64,000 nucleotides of DNA from assembly GCA_945890485.1 (NCBI GenBank), contig CAMDCN010000001.1:248001-312000 (forward strand). The letters are read 5' to 3'. Positions 25,501 through 33,299 of the stretch are shown piece by piece. This DNA is from Candidatus Sulfopaludibacter sp. SbA3. Its GTDB lineage: Bacteria; Acidobacteriota; Terriglobia; Bryobacterales; Bryobacteraceae. The position numbers and the translations under genes were made by a program. Numbering within the stretch: the first letter of the stretch is position 1; each line of letters opens with the position of its first letter. Under the pieces are notes generated by a model that searched no databases, had not been told where the DNA came from, and was given only the letters and a program-made list of their open reading frames with translations.

Positions 25501-26010
25501 CCAAGAAACCGAATTTCGCTGGCGGGCACCTGGGAGGTTCCACTGGGCCGGGGGCGGCAGTTCCTGGGCTCGATGCCCAAGGCGTTGGATCTCGCTTTCG
25601 GCGGCTGGGATGTCACGGGTCTCATGACTTGGCGGTCCGGATTCTATGTCCGGTTCGGTGGCATGTTGGCAAATGGTGATCCGCGGGTGGACAACCCGAC
25701 GCCGGACAAGTGGTTCAACACGGCTGCCTTCGCGCGGCTGCCTAACTTTACGCCACGGACTAACCCTTGGCAGTACGACGGTGTCACCAACCCCGGGCTG
25801 TTTAATCTCGACGCCTCGATTGTGAAGCGGATGCCGATTACCGAACGGCTCCGCGGGGAACTGCGGATGGACGTTTTCAACGCGGCGAACAACATGACGT
25901 GGGCCAATCCGAATACGAACGTGCAAAGCGCTCTGTTCGGAGTTACGAACAATCAGTTGTCCGGTACCTTTGGACGGCGCGCGCAGCTTGGTTTGCGCGT
26001 GGAGTTTTAG
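22525..26010 (+). CDS. TonB-dependent receptor, Oar-like
   Basis: A 1,161-residue outer-membrane transporter. A signal peptide ends around LSLTAQ. A CarboxypepD_reg domain is at about 25-105 (RVQGSVTDSSQAAVAGASVVL), then a plug (LVANLPQMSRNPLL; MTKSG-type GSAITLTMKSGSN near 250), then a long beta barrel ending LGLRVEF with a terminal Phe. TonB-box residues are not obvious. GAGGAG precedes the ATG at 22525 (an earlier start at 22372 is unsupported). It is followed at 12 and -4 bases by a TPR protein and a CRTAC1-like protein, a likely glycan or peptide uptake unit. Confidence 0.9.
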   Translation: MSFKQCWLQGMVALGFCLSLTAQEYRGRVQGSVTDSSQAAVAGASVVLTDVNTGVSSTRQTNEQGRYLFDLVLPGKYRVSVQMQGFNRFVQENVVLQSRSDMTVDATLRPGDVRETVTVEAQASTVQFNTSKLETTVDSALVANLPQMSRNPLLLARLDPAVVQSDTAREVEPYFTWSGNRQEVGGGRNYSNDLQIDGSPIGIGYKTSYMPSPDAVQEVAVQQNAVDAEYGHSSGSAITLTMKSGSNAWHGNAFYQGQYPWANALENRVFRTINMGRTHMWGGTLGNPIKKNKLFNFFSYEQWRKTDPNDLIQTLPTDLERAGNFSQSLNALGGLRAIYDPFTTQTSADGRTVTRMPLPGNIIPPSMQDPVARMFMDQLWKPNRAGQGPYNVNNYYVPLPIRYDYHNLSNRTDYVMNDKLRFYGRYSKLWTPVTTSNPTGSDYYVNDRGSQRDALSISGDAVYMASPTTVVNINATYHSFVDASRFASTNEGGWAKVWPNSNFHQTVFGNKAVPELIPRMSIMGTGTGEYWTALGPRGGVWDQRPTADSVSLKVARQQGKHYLKMGADTRGTRTTSLIVSNTPGFGFQADGSAATFVNPDLRTSGDGFATFLLGAVQPAGGGADSWDSGATSMTATILPQGQNRFYGMFINDDWKVSRNLTINLGLRYEYETAYTDPENRLTRPLDLSSPIPEMQGAGAPVMPPQLGQFYKGPTTLNGAFQFADENNRGQWNPGRGGLSPRIGMAYRINDKTSFRVGYGRYLTPWTGGTFNIFDTYYVGFKNVTGAYPAVQGVPQARLRDPFPASTPVVPAYEKRLGRYTALGDSFNFVNQNRPRSYSDRLNVSFQRQLMQDMVLDVTYYLNLSNQNVGIFNINQVDPRVAYEFKDATNIAVPNPFYQFSSLDKFPGALRFQRNVALTTLARQYPQYGNLNVVDGIRGGDSRYQSFQLRLNRRFASGYSVLLGYNYSRQQDEVFFNDISSYLQDFTWQESDRPRNRISLAGTWEVPLGRGRQFLGSMPKALDLAFGGWDVTGLMTWRSGFYVRFGGMLANGDPRVDNPTPDKWFNTAAFARLPNFTPRTNPWQYDGVTNPGLFNLDASIVKRMPITERLRGELRMDVFNAANNMTWANPNTNVQSALFGVTNNQLSGTFGRRAQLGLRVEF

Positions 26011-26022
26011 GGAAGCGGCTGG

Positions 26023-27672
26023 ATGAATAGGCGGGTGGTTCTCCTGTTGGTTACGGCGGCCTGGGCTCTTTGGGCTCAGGCTCCGCCGGACCTGCGGGAG
26101 GCGGCCCGCTTGGACCAGGAAGGGAGGTGCCGAGAGGCGGCGGTGATCTACGGGCGCGCGCTGTCGGCGGGAGCGCCTTCGCCGGCTTTGCTGAACAACG
26201 CCGGCAATCACTACCTGACCTGTGGCGATATCCCGAAGGCGAGAGAACAATATGAGACGCTGCGGCGGCTGGCGCCGGGGCACGTGAATGCAAACCTGCA
26301 GTTGGCGAAGTTGGCCGTTGCAGGCAAGCAATTTGGAGAGGGGGAGCGCTATCTGTTGGCGTTGGCGACCAACGACCAGCCGGAGGTAATGGCCGAGGCA
26401 GGAACGCTCTACGCGCGGATGGGGGATTTCCGGCGGGCGCAGGAACGGTTTCAACGGGTGGCGGCGCTGCGGCCGGGCGATTTCGGGGCGCTCTGGAATT
26501 GGGGACGCGCGGCGGCACGGGCGGGGGATTTGGTTGCGGCGCGAAAGGCGCTGGAGGCGGCCTTAGCCGCACGGCCGGAAGATGGCGGCGTGCTGTATGA
26601 ACTGGGCCTGACGCACGCCGCGTCGGGGGAGTTTCCGCGTGCCGTGTACCTGTTGGCTCAGGCGCACAAGGCGGCGCCATCCGATGCGGGGGTAGCTCTC
26701 GCGCTGGCGCGGGCGGCGGAGGGAGCGGGTTACTTCGGGGACGCGGTGCTGGCGTATGAGCGGTATCTGACATTGCGGCCAACCGATGACACGGCCCGCC
26801 GGGACCGGGCGCGGGCGCTGGCAAATACGGAGGGGCGCCGGGAGGAGGGGGTCCAGGAATTGGAAGCTTATGTGAGGCGGCGGCCGAGCGACCCAACCGG
26901 GCATTTCGAGCTGGCCCAGTTGTGCTGGAAGGCGGAGCCGGAACGGTCGCTGGCCCTGCTGGCGGAAGCGGTGCGGCTGGATCCAAAGCTGGCGGCGGCG
27001 CAGACAGCGCGGGGTTGGTTGCTGCACCGGTTGGGTCGGGACGAGGAAGCGTTGCCGCACCTGGAAGCAGCTCGACGGATGACGCCGGAGGCGGTGCGGG
27101 TTTGGGATCAATACGGGCTGGTGCTGCAGGCGCTGGATCGGAGCCAGGAGGCGGAGACGGCGTTTCGCAAGGCGGTGGCGCTGGGACCGGCGGATTGGGA
27201 AGCGCGGCTGCATCTTGGACGAGTGTTGATGGAACAAGGGCGGGAAACGGAGGCGCGGGAATGGCTGGAGGCTTATGAGAAGCTGCGTCCAGCGCGGCAA
27301 CGGAACGCGCGGAGCGAGCCGGGGATGATCGAGTTGGCGACTCTGCCAGCGGCGGAGGCGCGACTGCGGGAGTTGGCCCGGTTGACGGCGCTGGTGAAGG
27401 CGCGGCCGGACGATGCGGTGTTGCGACAGCATCTGGAGCGGTTGTTGTTAGCCGATGGACGGATCGAAGCGATAGTGAAGTTGGCGCTGAGCGGAGGTTT
27501 GGCAGAGGCGGAGCGGGAGTTGACAGCCATGATGCGAGAGAGGCCGGAGTGGAGCCTTCCGCGGCGGTTGCATGCGCTGGTCGTGGCGCGGCGAAACGGG
27601 GAGATGGGGGCGGGGAGGTGCGGGCGGTTGGAGGACTGGCTACAGCCGGCCTGTGCGGAGGGCAGGCAATGA
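26023..27672 (+). CDS. exported TPR-repeat protein
   Basis: A 549-residue protein with a signal peptide (MNRRVVLLLVTAAWALWAQ) and about a dozen TPR units (e.g. ALLNNAGNHYLTCGDIPKAREQYE; AARALAPGHVNANLQLAKLA-like segments). It is likely periplasmic and serves as a scaffold. It starts 12 bases after the TonB receptor and its stop overlaps the next ATG (ATGA), so it is the middle of a three-gene operon. Similar receptor-TPR-CRTAC1 triplets are found in Solibacter-type genomes. No enzymatic site is visible. Confidence 0.85.
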   Translation: MNRRVVLLLVTAAWALWAQAPPDLREAARLDQEGRCREAAVIYGRALSAGAPSPALLNNAGNHYLTCGDIPKAREQYETLRRLAPGHVNANLQLAKLAVAGKQFGEGERYLLALATNDQPEVMAEAGTLYARMGDFRRAQERFQRVAALRPGDFGALWNWGRAAARAGDLVAARKALEAALAARPEDGGVLYELGLTHAASGEFPRAVYLLAQAHKAAPSDAGVALALARAAEGAGYFGDAVLAYERYLTLRPTDDTARRDRARALANTEGRREEGVQELEAYVRRRPSDPTGHFELAQLCWKAEPERSLALLAEAVRLDPKLAAAQTARGWLLHRLGRDEEALPHLEAARRMTPEAVRVWDQYGLVLQALDRSQEAETAFRKAVALGPADWEARLHLGRVLMEQGRETEAREWLEAYEKLRPARQRNARSEPGMIELATLPAAEARLRELARLTALVKARPDDAVLRQHLERLLLADGRIEAIVKLALSGGLAEAERELTAMMRERPEWSLPRRLHALVVARRNGEMGAGRCGRLEDWLQPACAEGRQ

Positions 27673-29285
27673 AGGGTGCATTCGCATGGTTGCTGTTGTT
27701 TGCTCCCGCCGCGCCCCTGTTCACGGATATCACCTCGCGGAGTAACTTCTCCTATGTGACGAACAACGGCTTTGCGGCGGGGCGAAAATACTTTCCACAG
27801 CCGCTGTGCGGCGGGGTGGCGGTGCTGGATTTCGACAACGATGGGCAGATGGACCTCTTCTTTACGAATGGAGCGCAGTTTCCGGAGATGAAGAAGAGCG
27901 GGCCGGAGTTTCACAACGCCCTGCTGCGAAACAAGGGCGGCGGGGTGTTTGAAGACGTTACAACACAGGCCGGTTTGACAGGTGAAGGATATAGCTTGGG
28001 TGCGGCGGTGGGAGACTTCGACAACGATGGATTCGCCGATCTGTTCGTGGCGAACGCGGGTGCGAATACGTTGTACCGAAACGGAGGGGACGGGACTTTT
28101 CAGAATGTGACGGCGAAGTCAGGCCTTGGCACGAAGCCGCCGGGGACGCTGAGCGTGCAGGGCGCGTGGGTTGACTACAATCATGACGGGCATCTGGATA
28201 TGGTGCTTTCGAACTACACAGTGTGGACACCGGAGACGGATCAGCGTTGTGTGCGAGCGGATGGGGTGGACTACTACTGCCACCCAAAGACGTATCCGAG
28301 TGTGCCGCATCGTTTGTACCGGAACCGGGGCAATGGCACATTCGAGGATGTGACGGATGCGTCCGGCTTCGGGGCACCGCGGGGGAAAGGGATGGGCATC
28401 GGCATCACCGATGTGAATGGCGATGGCTGGGAGGACATCTTCATCGCCAACGACACGGAACCGAACTTCCTGTTCGTGAACCAAAAGAATGGCAAGTTTG
28501 CGGAGCAGGGCCTGGCACTGGGCGTAGCGTACAACGACGATGCCACTACGGTATCGGCGATGGGCGCGGACCTGCGGGACTTTGACAACGATGGGTGGCC
28601 GGATGTTTTCTATAACGACCTGACTGAACAGGTTTGGGGATTGTTCCGGAACTTGCGGGGCAAGTCATTCCGGTATGTGTCGGCGGCGACAGGACTGGGG
28701 CCGTTGAGCATGCCCTTTTCCGGATGGGGAGCGGGGTTTATCGATTTCGACAACGATGGCTGGAGGGACTTGTACTCGGCGAATGGGGATGTGGATTCGT
28801 TGCGGGTTGGCGCGGCGCAGCACGATACTCTCTTTCAGAACGTGGGGGGCAAGCGTTTCGTGGATGTGTCAGCAGGGGCGGGGGCCTACTTTGGGCGGAA
28901 GGGATATCAACGCGGGGCGGCTTTCGCGGATCTGAACAACGACGGGTTTATGGATGTGGTGGTGACGGCGTTGGGCCGAAAGCCTGCGATTCTGCTGAAC
29001 GCAGGGACGGGCGGCGGGCATTGGCTGAAATTGCGATTGGTGGGCCGGAAGGCAAACCGGGATTCGATTGGGGCACGGATTTCGGTAACCACGCCGACAG
29101 GACGGACGTTGCATGACTGGTTGAGCCCGAGTGTGGGGTTTCTTTCGTCGAGCGATCCGCGAGTGCATTTTGGGTTGGGCGCCGAGTCCAAGGCAACCTC
29201 CGTCGAGATCCGATGGCCGGGAGGTGGGGTGTTGACATTGCGGGATGTGGCGGCGGATCGGATCCTGACGGTAGAAGAACCGTAG
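27669..29285 (+). CDS. exported CRTAC1-like (FG-GAP/ASPIC-UnbV) protein
   Basis: A 538-residue exported protein with a signal (MKGAFAWLLLFAPAA) and multiple FG-GAP/VCBS beta-propeller units marked by calcium-binding-like DFDNDG (e.g. VLDFDNDGQMDLFF, GDFDNDGFADLFVA, DFDNDGWPDVFY), then an ASPIC/UnbV domain (HWLKLRLVGRKANRDSIGA). Such proteins probably bind extracellular glycans. The ATG at 27669 overlaps the TPR stop; the longer frame to 27549 lies within the TPR gene. It is the last gene of the TonB operon. Confidence 0.88.
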   Translation: MKGAFAWLLLFAPAAPLFTDITSRSNFSYVTNNGFAAGRKYFPQPLCGGVAVLDFDNDGQMDLFFTNGAQFPEMKKSGPEFHNALLRNKGGGVFEDVTTQAGLTGEGYSLGAAVGDFDNDGFADLFVANAGANTLYRNGGDGTFQNVTAKSGLGTKPPGTLSVQGAWVDYNHDGHLDMVLSNYTVWTPETDQRCVRADGVDYYCHPKTYPSVPHRLYRNRGNGTFEDVTDASGFGAPRGKGMGIGITDVNGDGWEDIFIANDTEPNFLFVNQKNGKFAEQGLALGVAYNDDATTVSAMGADLRDFDNDGWPDVFYNDLTEQVWGLFRNLRGKSFRYVSAATGLGPLSMPFSGWGAGFIDFDNDGWRDLYSANGDVDSLRVGAAQHDTLFQNVGGKRFVDVSAGAGAYFGRKGYQRGAAFADLNNDGFMDVVVTALGRKPAILLNAGTGGGHWLKLRLVGRKANRDSIGARISVTTPTGRTLHDWLSPSVGFLSSSDPRVHFGLGAESKATSVEIRWPGGGVLTLRDVAADRILTVEEP

Positions 29286-29305
29286 CCGGAATCTTGACCG
29301 CTGTG

Positions 29306-29311
29306 TATAAT
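29306..29311 (+). promoter_or_regulatory. candidate -10 box upstream of 29373
   Basis: A perfect TATAAT lies 61 bases before the ATG at 29373 in the gap after the CRTAC1-like gene. No matching -35 at normal spacing. It may drive 29373 and following genes. Confidence 0.35.
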
Positions 29312-29372
29312 TCTGGACGCCAGGCGACCTAGCGATGCAACGTCCACCGCCTCTCATTTGGCAAGGATTTCC

Positions 29373-29687
29373 ATGAAGCGTTTTTTGGCGGCCCTTCCTC
29401 TTGTGTTCGGCTTGACGACCTTCGGGTTCGGGCTCGGCGGCGGCTTGAGCGCGGAGTTGCTGCTTGCCCCAGGGCGTCAGGGACTCGACGCAGCCGTGAC
29501 AGTGGCGATCTGGGCGATTGCGGCAGCGTTGACAGGCTTGGCGGTGGCTCTGTTCCTGGCGTTCCGGATGTCGCAGCCTCGGTTGTTGCGGTTGGGGGTA
29601 ATGATGCTGTTGATGGGTGCTTCGACTGTTGGATTCTTTGTCTGGCGGGGCACACAGAGGCCGGCCCAAAGCCGGACAGCAGAATGA
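29373..29687 (+). CDS. hypothetical membrane protein
   Basis: A 104-residue protein with about three hydrophobic segments (LAALPLVFGLTTFGFGLGGG, TVAIWAIAAALTGLAVALFLA, LLRLGVMMLLMGASTVGFFVW). No family. AAGGA precedes the ATG at 29373. It ends eight bases before the M28 peptidase gene on the same strand, so it may be co-transcribed. Confidence 0.5.
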   Translation: MKRFLAALPLVFGLTTFGFGLGGGLSAELLLAPGRQGLDAAVTVAIWAIAAALTGLAVALFLAFRMSQPRLLRLGVMMLLMGASTVGFFVWRGTQRPAQSRTAE

Positions 29688-29695
29688 AGTAGCCT

Positions 29696-31291
29696 GTGGG
29701 AGTGCGATTTCTACTTCTGCTGTGGGCTGGTTGCGCGCTAGCGCAGGATCATGAGAAGGCGTTCGCGGAGTTGAACGAACGACGATTGCGGGCAGATTTG
29801 ACGTTTCTCACTTCGGAGCCTTTGAAGGGGCGGCTCTCGCTCGAACGGGGCTCGGAGGTGGCATTGCACTGGATCGTCTCCGAGTTCACCAAAGCCGGTT
29901 TGCAGCCGCCCGCGAATGGATCTTTCCTGCAGCCGGTACCGCTGATTGAGTTCCGGAGCGACCGGGAAAAGTCGGGCGTGACCATTACGCGCAACGGTGG
30001 GAAGAAAACCTACCGAGGGACGGATGCTTCGGCTTCGTTTCCCAAGAACGCCAGGATTCAAGGCGGGGTCGTATTCGCGGGGTTTGGGATCACGGCTCCC
30101 GAGTTGCGGTACGACGACTACGCGGGGCTGGATGTGAAGGGCAAGGTGGTGCTGATTTTTGACCATGAGCCGCAGGAGGACAATACGGCTTCCATCTTCA
30201 GCGGGAAGGGCAATACGCGTTACGCCGGGACCTACGTGAAACTGAAGAACGCGCAGCAGCACGGGGCAACCGCGGTGATGCTGATGCCGGAGCCAAACCG
30301 GAAGCACCCTTCGAATGAAGAGCGGCGGGCGCGCATTCCTGGTTCCGCCGTGCGAAACTCGCGACTGCCGCAGCAGACGCTGGCCGAGAGCGAGATTCAA
30401 ATTCCGCTCGTCGGCTTGAGTGAGGCGTTGGGCAAGGAGTTGGTGGCAGCGACGGGGCGGAGTGCTGGCGAGATCCATGCCGACATTGACCGGGATTTGA
30501 AACCTCGTTCGAAGGCTCTGCCGGATGTGACGGTGGATATCGAAATCGTAAACGCAGAGATGAAGCGGGCGGAAAGCTACAACGTGGTGGGGCTACTGGA
30601 GGGCACCGACCTGAAACAGGAGACGATCCTATTGACGGGCCACTTTGACCACGACGGCCCTGCCTTTAATTTAGGGGCGCTGTTTCCGGGCGCCGATGAC
30701 AATGGTTCGGGGACGGTAGGGGTGGTGGCGCTGGCGCATGCCTTTATGAAGGCGGGGGTGAAGCCGCGGCGGTCGATCCTGTTTGCCGTGTTCGCGGCAG
30801 AGGAGCGGGGACTGCTGGGAAGCTACCACTATGCAAACCAGCCGCTGCGGCCTATCAAAGGAACGCGGGCCGTGATCAACTTCGACATGATCGGGCGGAA
30901 CGAGACGGCGAGCACGCAAACGGACGGGCTGATTGAGATCGCCGCGGACACTTCGAACGAGATGAACCTCGTGGGTGCCTACTATAGTCCGGATTACGCG
31001 CAGGCGGTGGAACGGGCGAACGAACGAGTGGGGCTGCGGATCAGTAAGAAGTGGGACATGGAACCGGCGCTCAATGTGTTCTTCCGGAGTGACCAGTATC
31101 CGTTTGTGCTGAAGGACATTCCGGCGATGTGGTGGTTCACGGGGTTTCATCCGGAGTATCACCAGGTGACGGATACGGTAGACCGGATTAACTTTCCGAA
31201 GATGGTGAAGATATTGAAGCTGGCGTACTGGAGCAGCCTTGATTTCGCGAATACGGCGAAGCCGCCGCGCTTTGTGGCGGTGACGAAATGA
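29696..31291 (+). CDS. M28-family metallopeptidase, exported
   Basis: A 531-residue exported aminopeptidase-like enzyme. The signal peptide ends near GCALAQ. A PA (protease-associated) domain is inserted at about 105-250 (LIFDHEPQEDNTASIFSG). M28 metal ligands are visible: HFDHDG, GADDNGSG with the bridging Asp, EE in FAAEERGLLGS, D in INFDMIGR and H in GFHPEYHQVTDT. The start is GTG at 29696, with another GTG two codons on. It overlaps the next gene by ATGA. Peptides imported by the nearby TonB unit might be substrates, which is only inference. Confidence 0.88.
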   Translation: MGVRFLLLLWAGCALAQDHEKAFAELNERRLRADLTFLTSEPLKGRLSLERGSEVALHWIVSEFTKAGLQPPANGSFLQPVPLIEFRSDREKSGVTITRNGGKKTYRGTDASASFPKNARIQGGVVFAGFGITAPELRYDDYAGLDVKGKVVLIFDHEPQEDNTASIFSGKGNTRYAGTYVKLKNAQQHGATAVMLMPEPNRKHPSNEERRARIPGSAVRNSRLPQQTLAESEIQIPLVGLSEALGKELVAATGRSAGEIHADIDRDLKPRSKALPDVTVDIEIVNAEMKRAESYNVVGLLEGTDLKQETILLTGHFDHDGPAFNLGALFPGADDNGSGTVGVVALAHAFMKAGVKPRRSILFAVFAAEERGLLGSYHYANQPLRPIKGTRAVINFDMIGRNETASTQTDGLIEIAADTSNEMNLVGAYYSPDYAQAVERANERVGLRISKKWDMEPALNVFFRSDQYPFVLKDIPAMWWFTGFHPEYHQVTDTVDRINFPKMVKILKLAYWSSLDFANTAKPPRFVAVTK

Positions 31292-32157
31292 ACCGGTGGG
31301 TGTTCCTGCCGATCTTCTGTTCGCTGCTGTGTGGGGCGGACTTGAAAGTGGCCACGGTGCAGATGCGGTCTTCGTTTGTGGTGGCCGAGAACAAGGCGAA
31401 GATCATCCGGAGCTTGGAGCAGTTGGCCGGCCAAGGCGTGCAGGTGGCTGTGTTTCCGGAGTGCGCGTTGACGGGCTACTCGACGGACAAGGGTTTTCGA
31501 GTGTCCGCAGAGGCGGTGGGTGAGGCCGAGCGGGAGATTGCGGCGGTGTGCGCGCGGCGGCGGATCGCGGCGATCGTGGGGACGGTGTACGAGGCTGGCG
31601 GCAAGGTATTCAACGCCGCGCTGGTCGTGAATTCAAAGGGCGAGACCGTGGAACGCTATGGGAAGCTGCAACTGGCGGGCGAGCCGTGGGCGACGTCGGG
31701 CAACCACGTCGCTCTGTTTGAGCTCGAAGGGGTGCTATCGACGGTGATCATTTGCCACGATGAGCGGTATCCGGAGTTTGTGCGGTTGCCAGCGATGGCG
31801 GGAGCGCGGGTGGTTTACTACATCAGCCACGAGTCCGGAATGCGGCAGGAACAGAAGCTGCCGGGATACCGGGCGCAGATGATGGCGCGGGCGGTGGAGA
31901 ACCAGATCCATGCGGTGGCGGTGAATGCGCCTGGAAACGTGGAAGACAACTCGGGTTCGCACGGCCAGAGCCGAATTATTAATCGGGAAGGAAACATTTT
32001 GCGGGAGGCATCCATCTACGGAGAGGACGTGCTGGTAGAGACGTTGACGGTACAGCCGGGGAAGTTGTCGCGACCACTCGAAGGGGTGATGGGACCGTGG
32101 TGGAAACAGGGTTTGGAGCAGTTGCTGCGGGAGCGGGGGCGCAAGCTCGGCGAGTAG
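31288..32157 (+). CDS. carbon-nitrogen hydrolase (nitrilase family), exported
   Basis: A 289-residue nitrilase-fold enzyme. The catalytic triad is seen: Glu in VFPECALTGY, Lys in ERYGKLQLAG, and Cys in VIICHDERYPE. An N-terminal signal (NRWVFLPIFCSLLCGA) suggests export, unusual for this family. It overlaps the M28 peptidase by four bases, so the two may act in sequence on small amides or peptides. Specificity cannot be told; nearest family groups are amidases. Confidence 0.85.
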   Translation: MNRWVFLPIFCSLLCGADLKVATVQMRSSFVVAENKAKIIRSLEQLAGQGVQVAVFPECALTGYSTDKGFRVSAEAVGEAEREIAAVCARRRIAAIVGTVYEAGGKVFNAALVVNSKGETVERYGKLQLAGEPWATSGNHVALFELEGVLSTVIICHDERYPEFVRLPAMAGARVVYYISHESGMRQEQKLPGYRAQMMARAVENQIHAVAVNAPGNVEDNSGSHGQSRIINREGNILREASIYGEDVLVETLTVQPGKLSRPLEGVMGPWWKQGLEQLLRERGRKLGE

Positions 32158-32195
32158 GTTCAGTTTATTCGGTCGTATAAGGAGCCGGTTCAAAG

Positions 32196-33299
32196 ATGTC
32201 GAAGCGCGGCTCGTTAATCTTTCTCGGGGTTTTGCTGACGCTGTTGCTGCCGCCCCTGTTTCAGATCGCTTGGCCATTTCTGATGGCGTTTCTGCTGGCG
32301 TCGATTCTGGCGATTGTGCTGCATCCATGGAATCGACGGCTGGTGAAGCGAATGGAGCGGCCGGGATTGGCGACCTTGGTGACGACGTTAACGGCCGTCG
32401 TGGCGCTGGGGCTGATGATTGGCTTTGTCGGCTTGGCACTTACGCAGGAGTTGGCGACGACGTACGAGGCGTTGAGCCAGCGCTCACTGGCCGAAGGGGG
32501 CTGGCCCGCGCTGGCCACCCATTCGGCGGACCGGGTGGTGGACGCCGTGGCGCGCTATGTGCCACTCGACAAGGCGGCGATCCGGGATCATCTGCTCGAT
32601 GGGCTCAGCCAGATGACCGTCTTTCTGCGGGACAACGTCGGCAGCGCGGTGGGCGGCTTCACCTCGGTGCTCGTCACCGGCCTTTTGACGACGATCTTTC
32701 TCTATTTTTTGCTGTTACGAGGAGAGGTCTGGCTCCGTTGGCTTTCGATGTGGACTCCGCTTGACCAGGACGTGACGGAGAGCTTAATCCTGACCGTGAA
32801 GAACTCTGTGATCGCCAATGTGAACGGTGTTTTTGCGGTGGTTTTGGCGCAGGGGGTGTGCTTAACTTTTGGCTTCTGGTTTGTGGGGCTCGATTCGCCT
32901 GTGTTGTGGGGGGCGGTGGGCGGTCTTGCCTCGATTGTTCCATTCATTGGGAGCCCGATGATCTGGCTGCCGATTGTCGCGGCGTTTCTATTTCAGGGCA
33001 ATTATTGGATGGCGCTGGCGCTGGGGCTGTGGGGTGCCTTTGTGGTGGGCTCCGTGGACGATGTCTTGCGGCCTTTCGTAGTGGGGGCACGCGAAAAACA
33101 GCATCCCGTACTGATAGCCTTGGCGGCGGTGGGCGGGACGTATGCGTTTGGCGCCTTGGGATTTCTCCTGGGGCCACTCGTGCTTTCGCTGGTAGCGGCC
33201 CTGCTCAAGGAGATTCAGACGTTGGTGGCGGCGGAACGGCGGAGCCAGGAAGGCGAGCTGATCGTGGCCTTAGGGAGTACCGATGCGGAACAGCGGTGA
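32196..33299 (+). CDS. AI-2E-family transporter
   Basis: A 367-residue inner-membrane permease of the AI-2E (PerM/YdiK) family. About eight hydrophobic helices and the family block (IVPFIGSPMIWLPIVAAFLFQ; LRPFVVGAREKQHPVLIALAAVGG) are visible. Family members export autoinducer-2, ions or act as antiporters; the substrate here is unknown. GGAG is seen 15 bases upstream of the ATG. Its 3' end overlaps the convergent giant gene by 30 bases. Confidence 0.88.
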   Translation: MSKRGSLIFLGVLLTLLLPPLFQIAWPFLMAFLLASILAIVLHPWNRRLVKRMERPGLATLVTTLTAVVALGLMIGFVGLALTQELATTYEALSQRSLAEGGWPALATHSADRVVDAVARYVPLDKAAIRDHLLDGLSQMTVFLRDNVGSAVGGFTSVLVTGLLTTIFLYFLLLRGEVWLRWLSMWTPLDQDVTESLILTVKNSVIANVNGVFAVVLAQGVCLTFGFWFVGLDSPVLWGAVGGLASIVPFIGSPMIWLPIVAAFLFQGNYWMALALGLWGAFVVGSVDDVLRPFVVGAREKQHPVLIALAAVGGTYAFGALGFLLGPLVLSLVAALLKEIQTLVAAERRSQEGELIVALGSTDAEQR

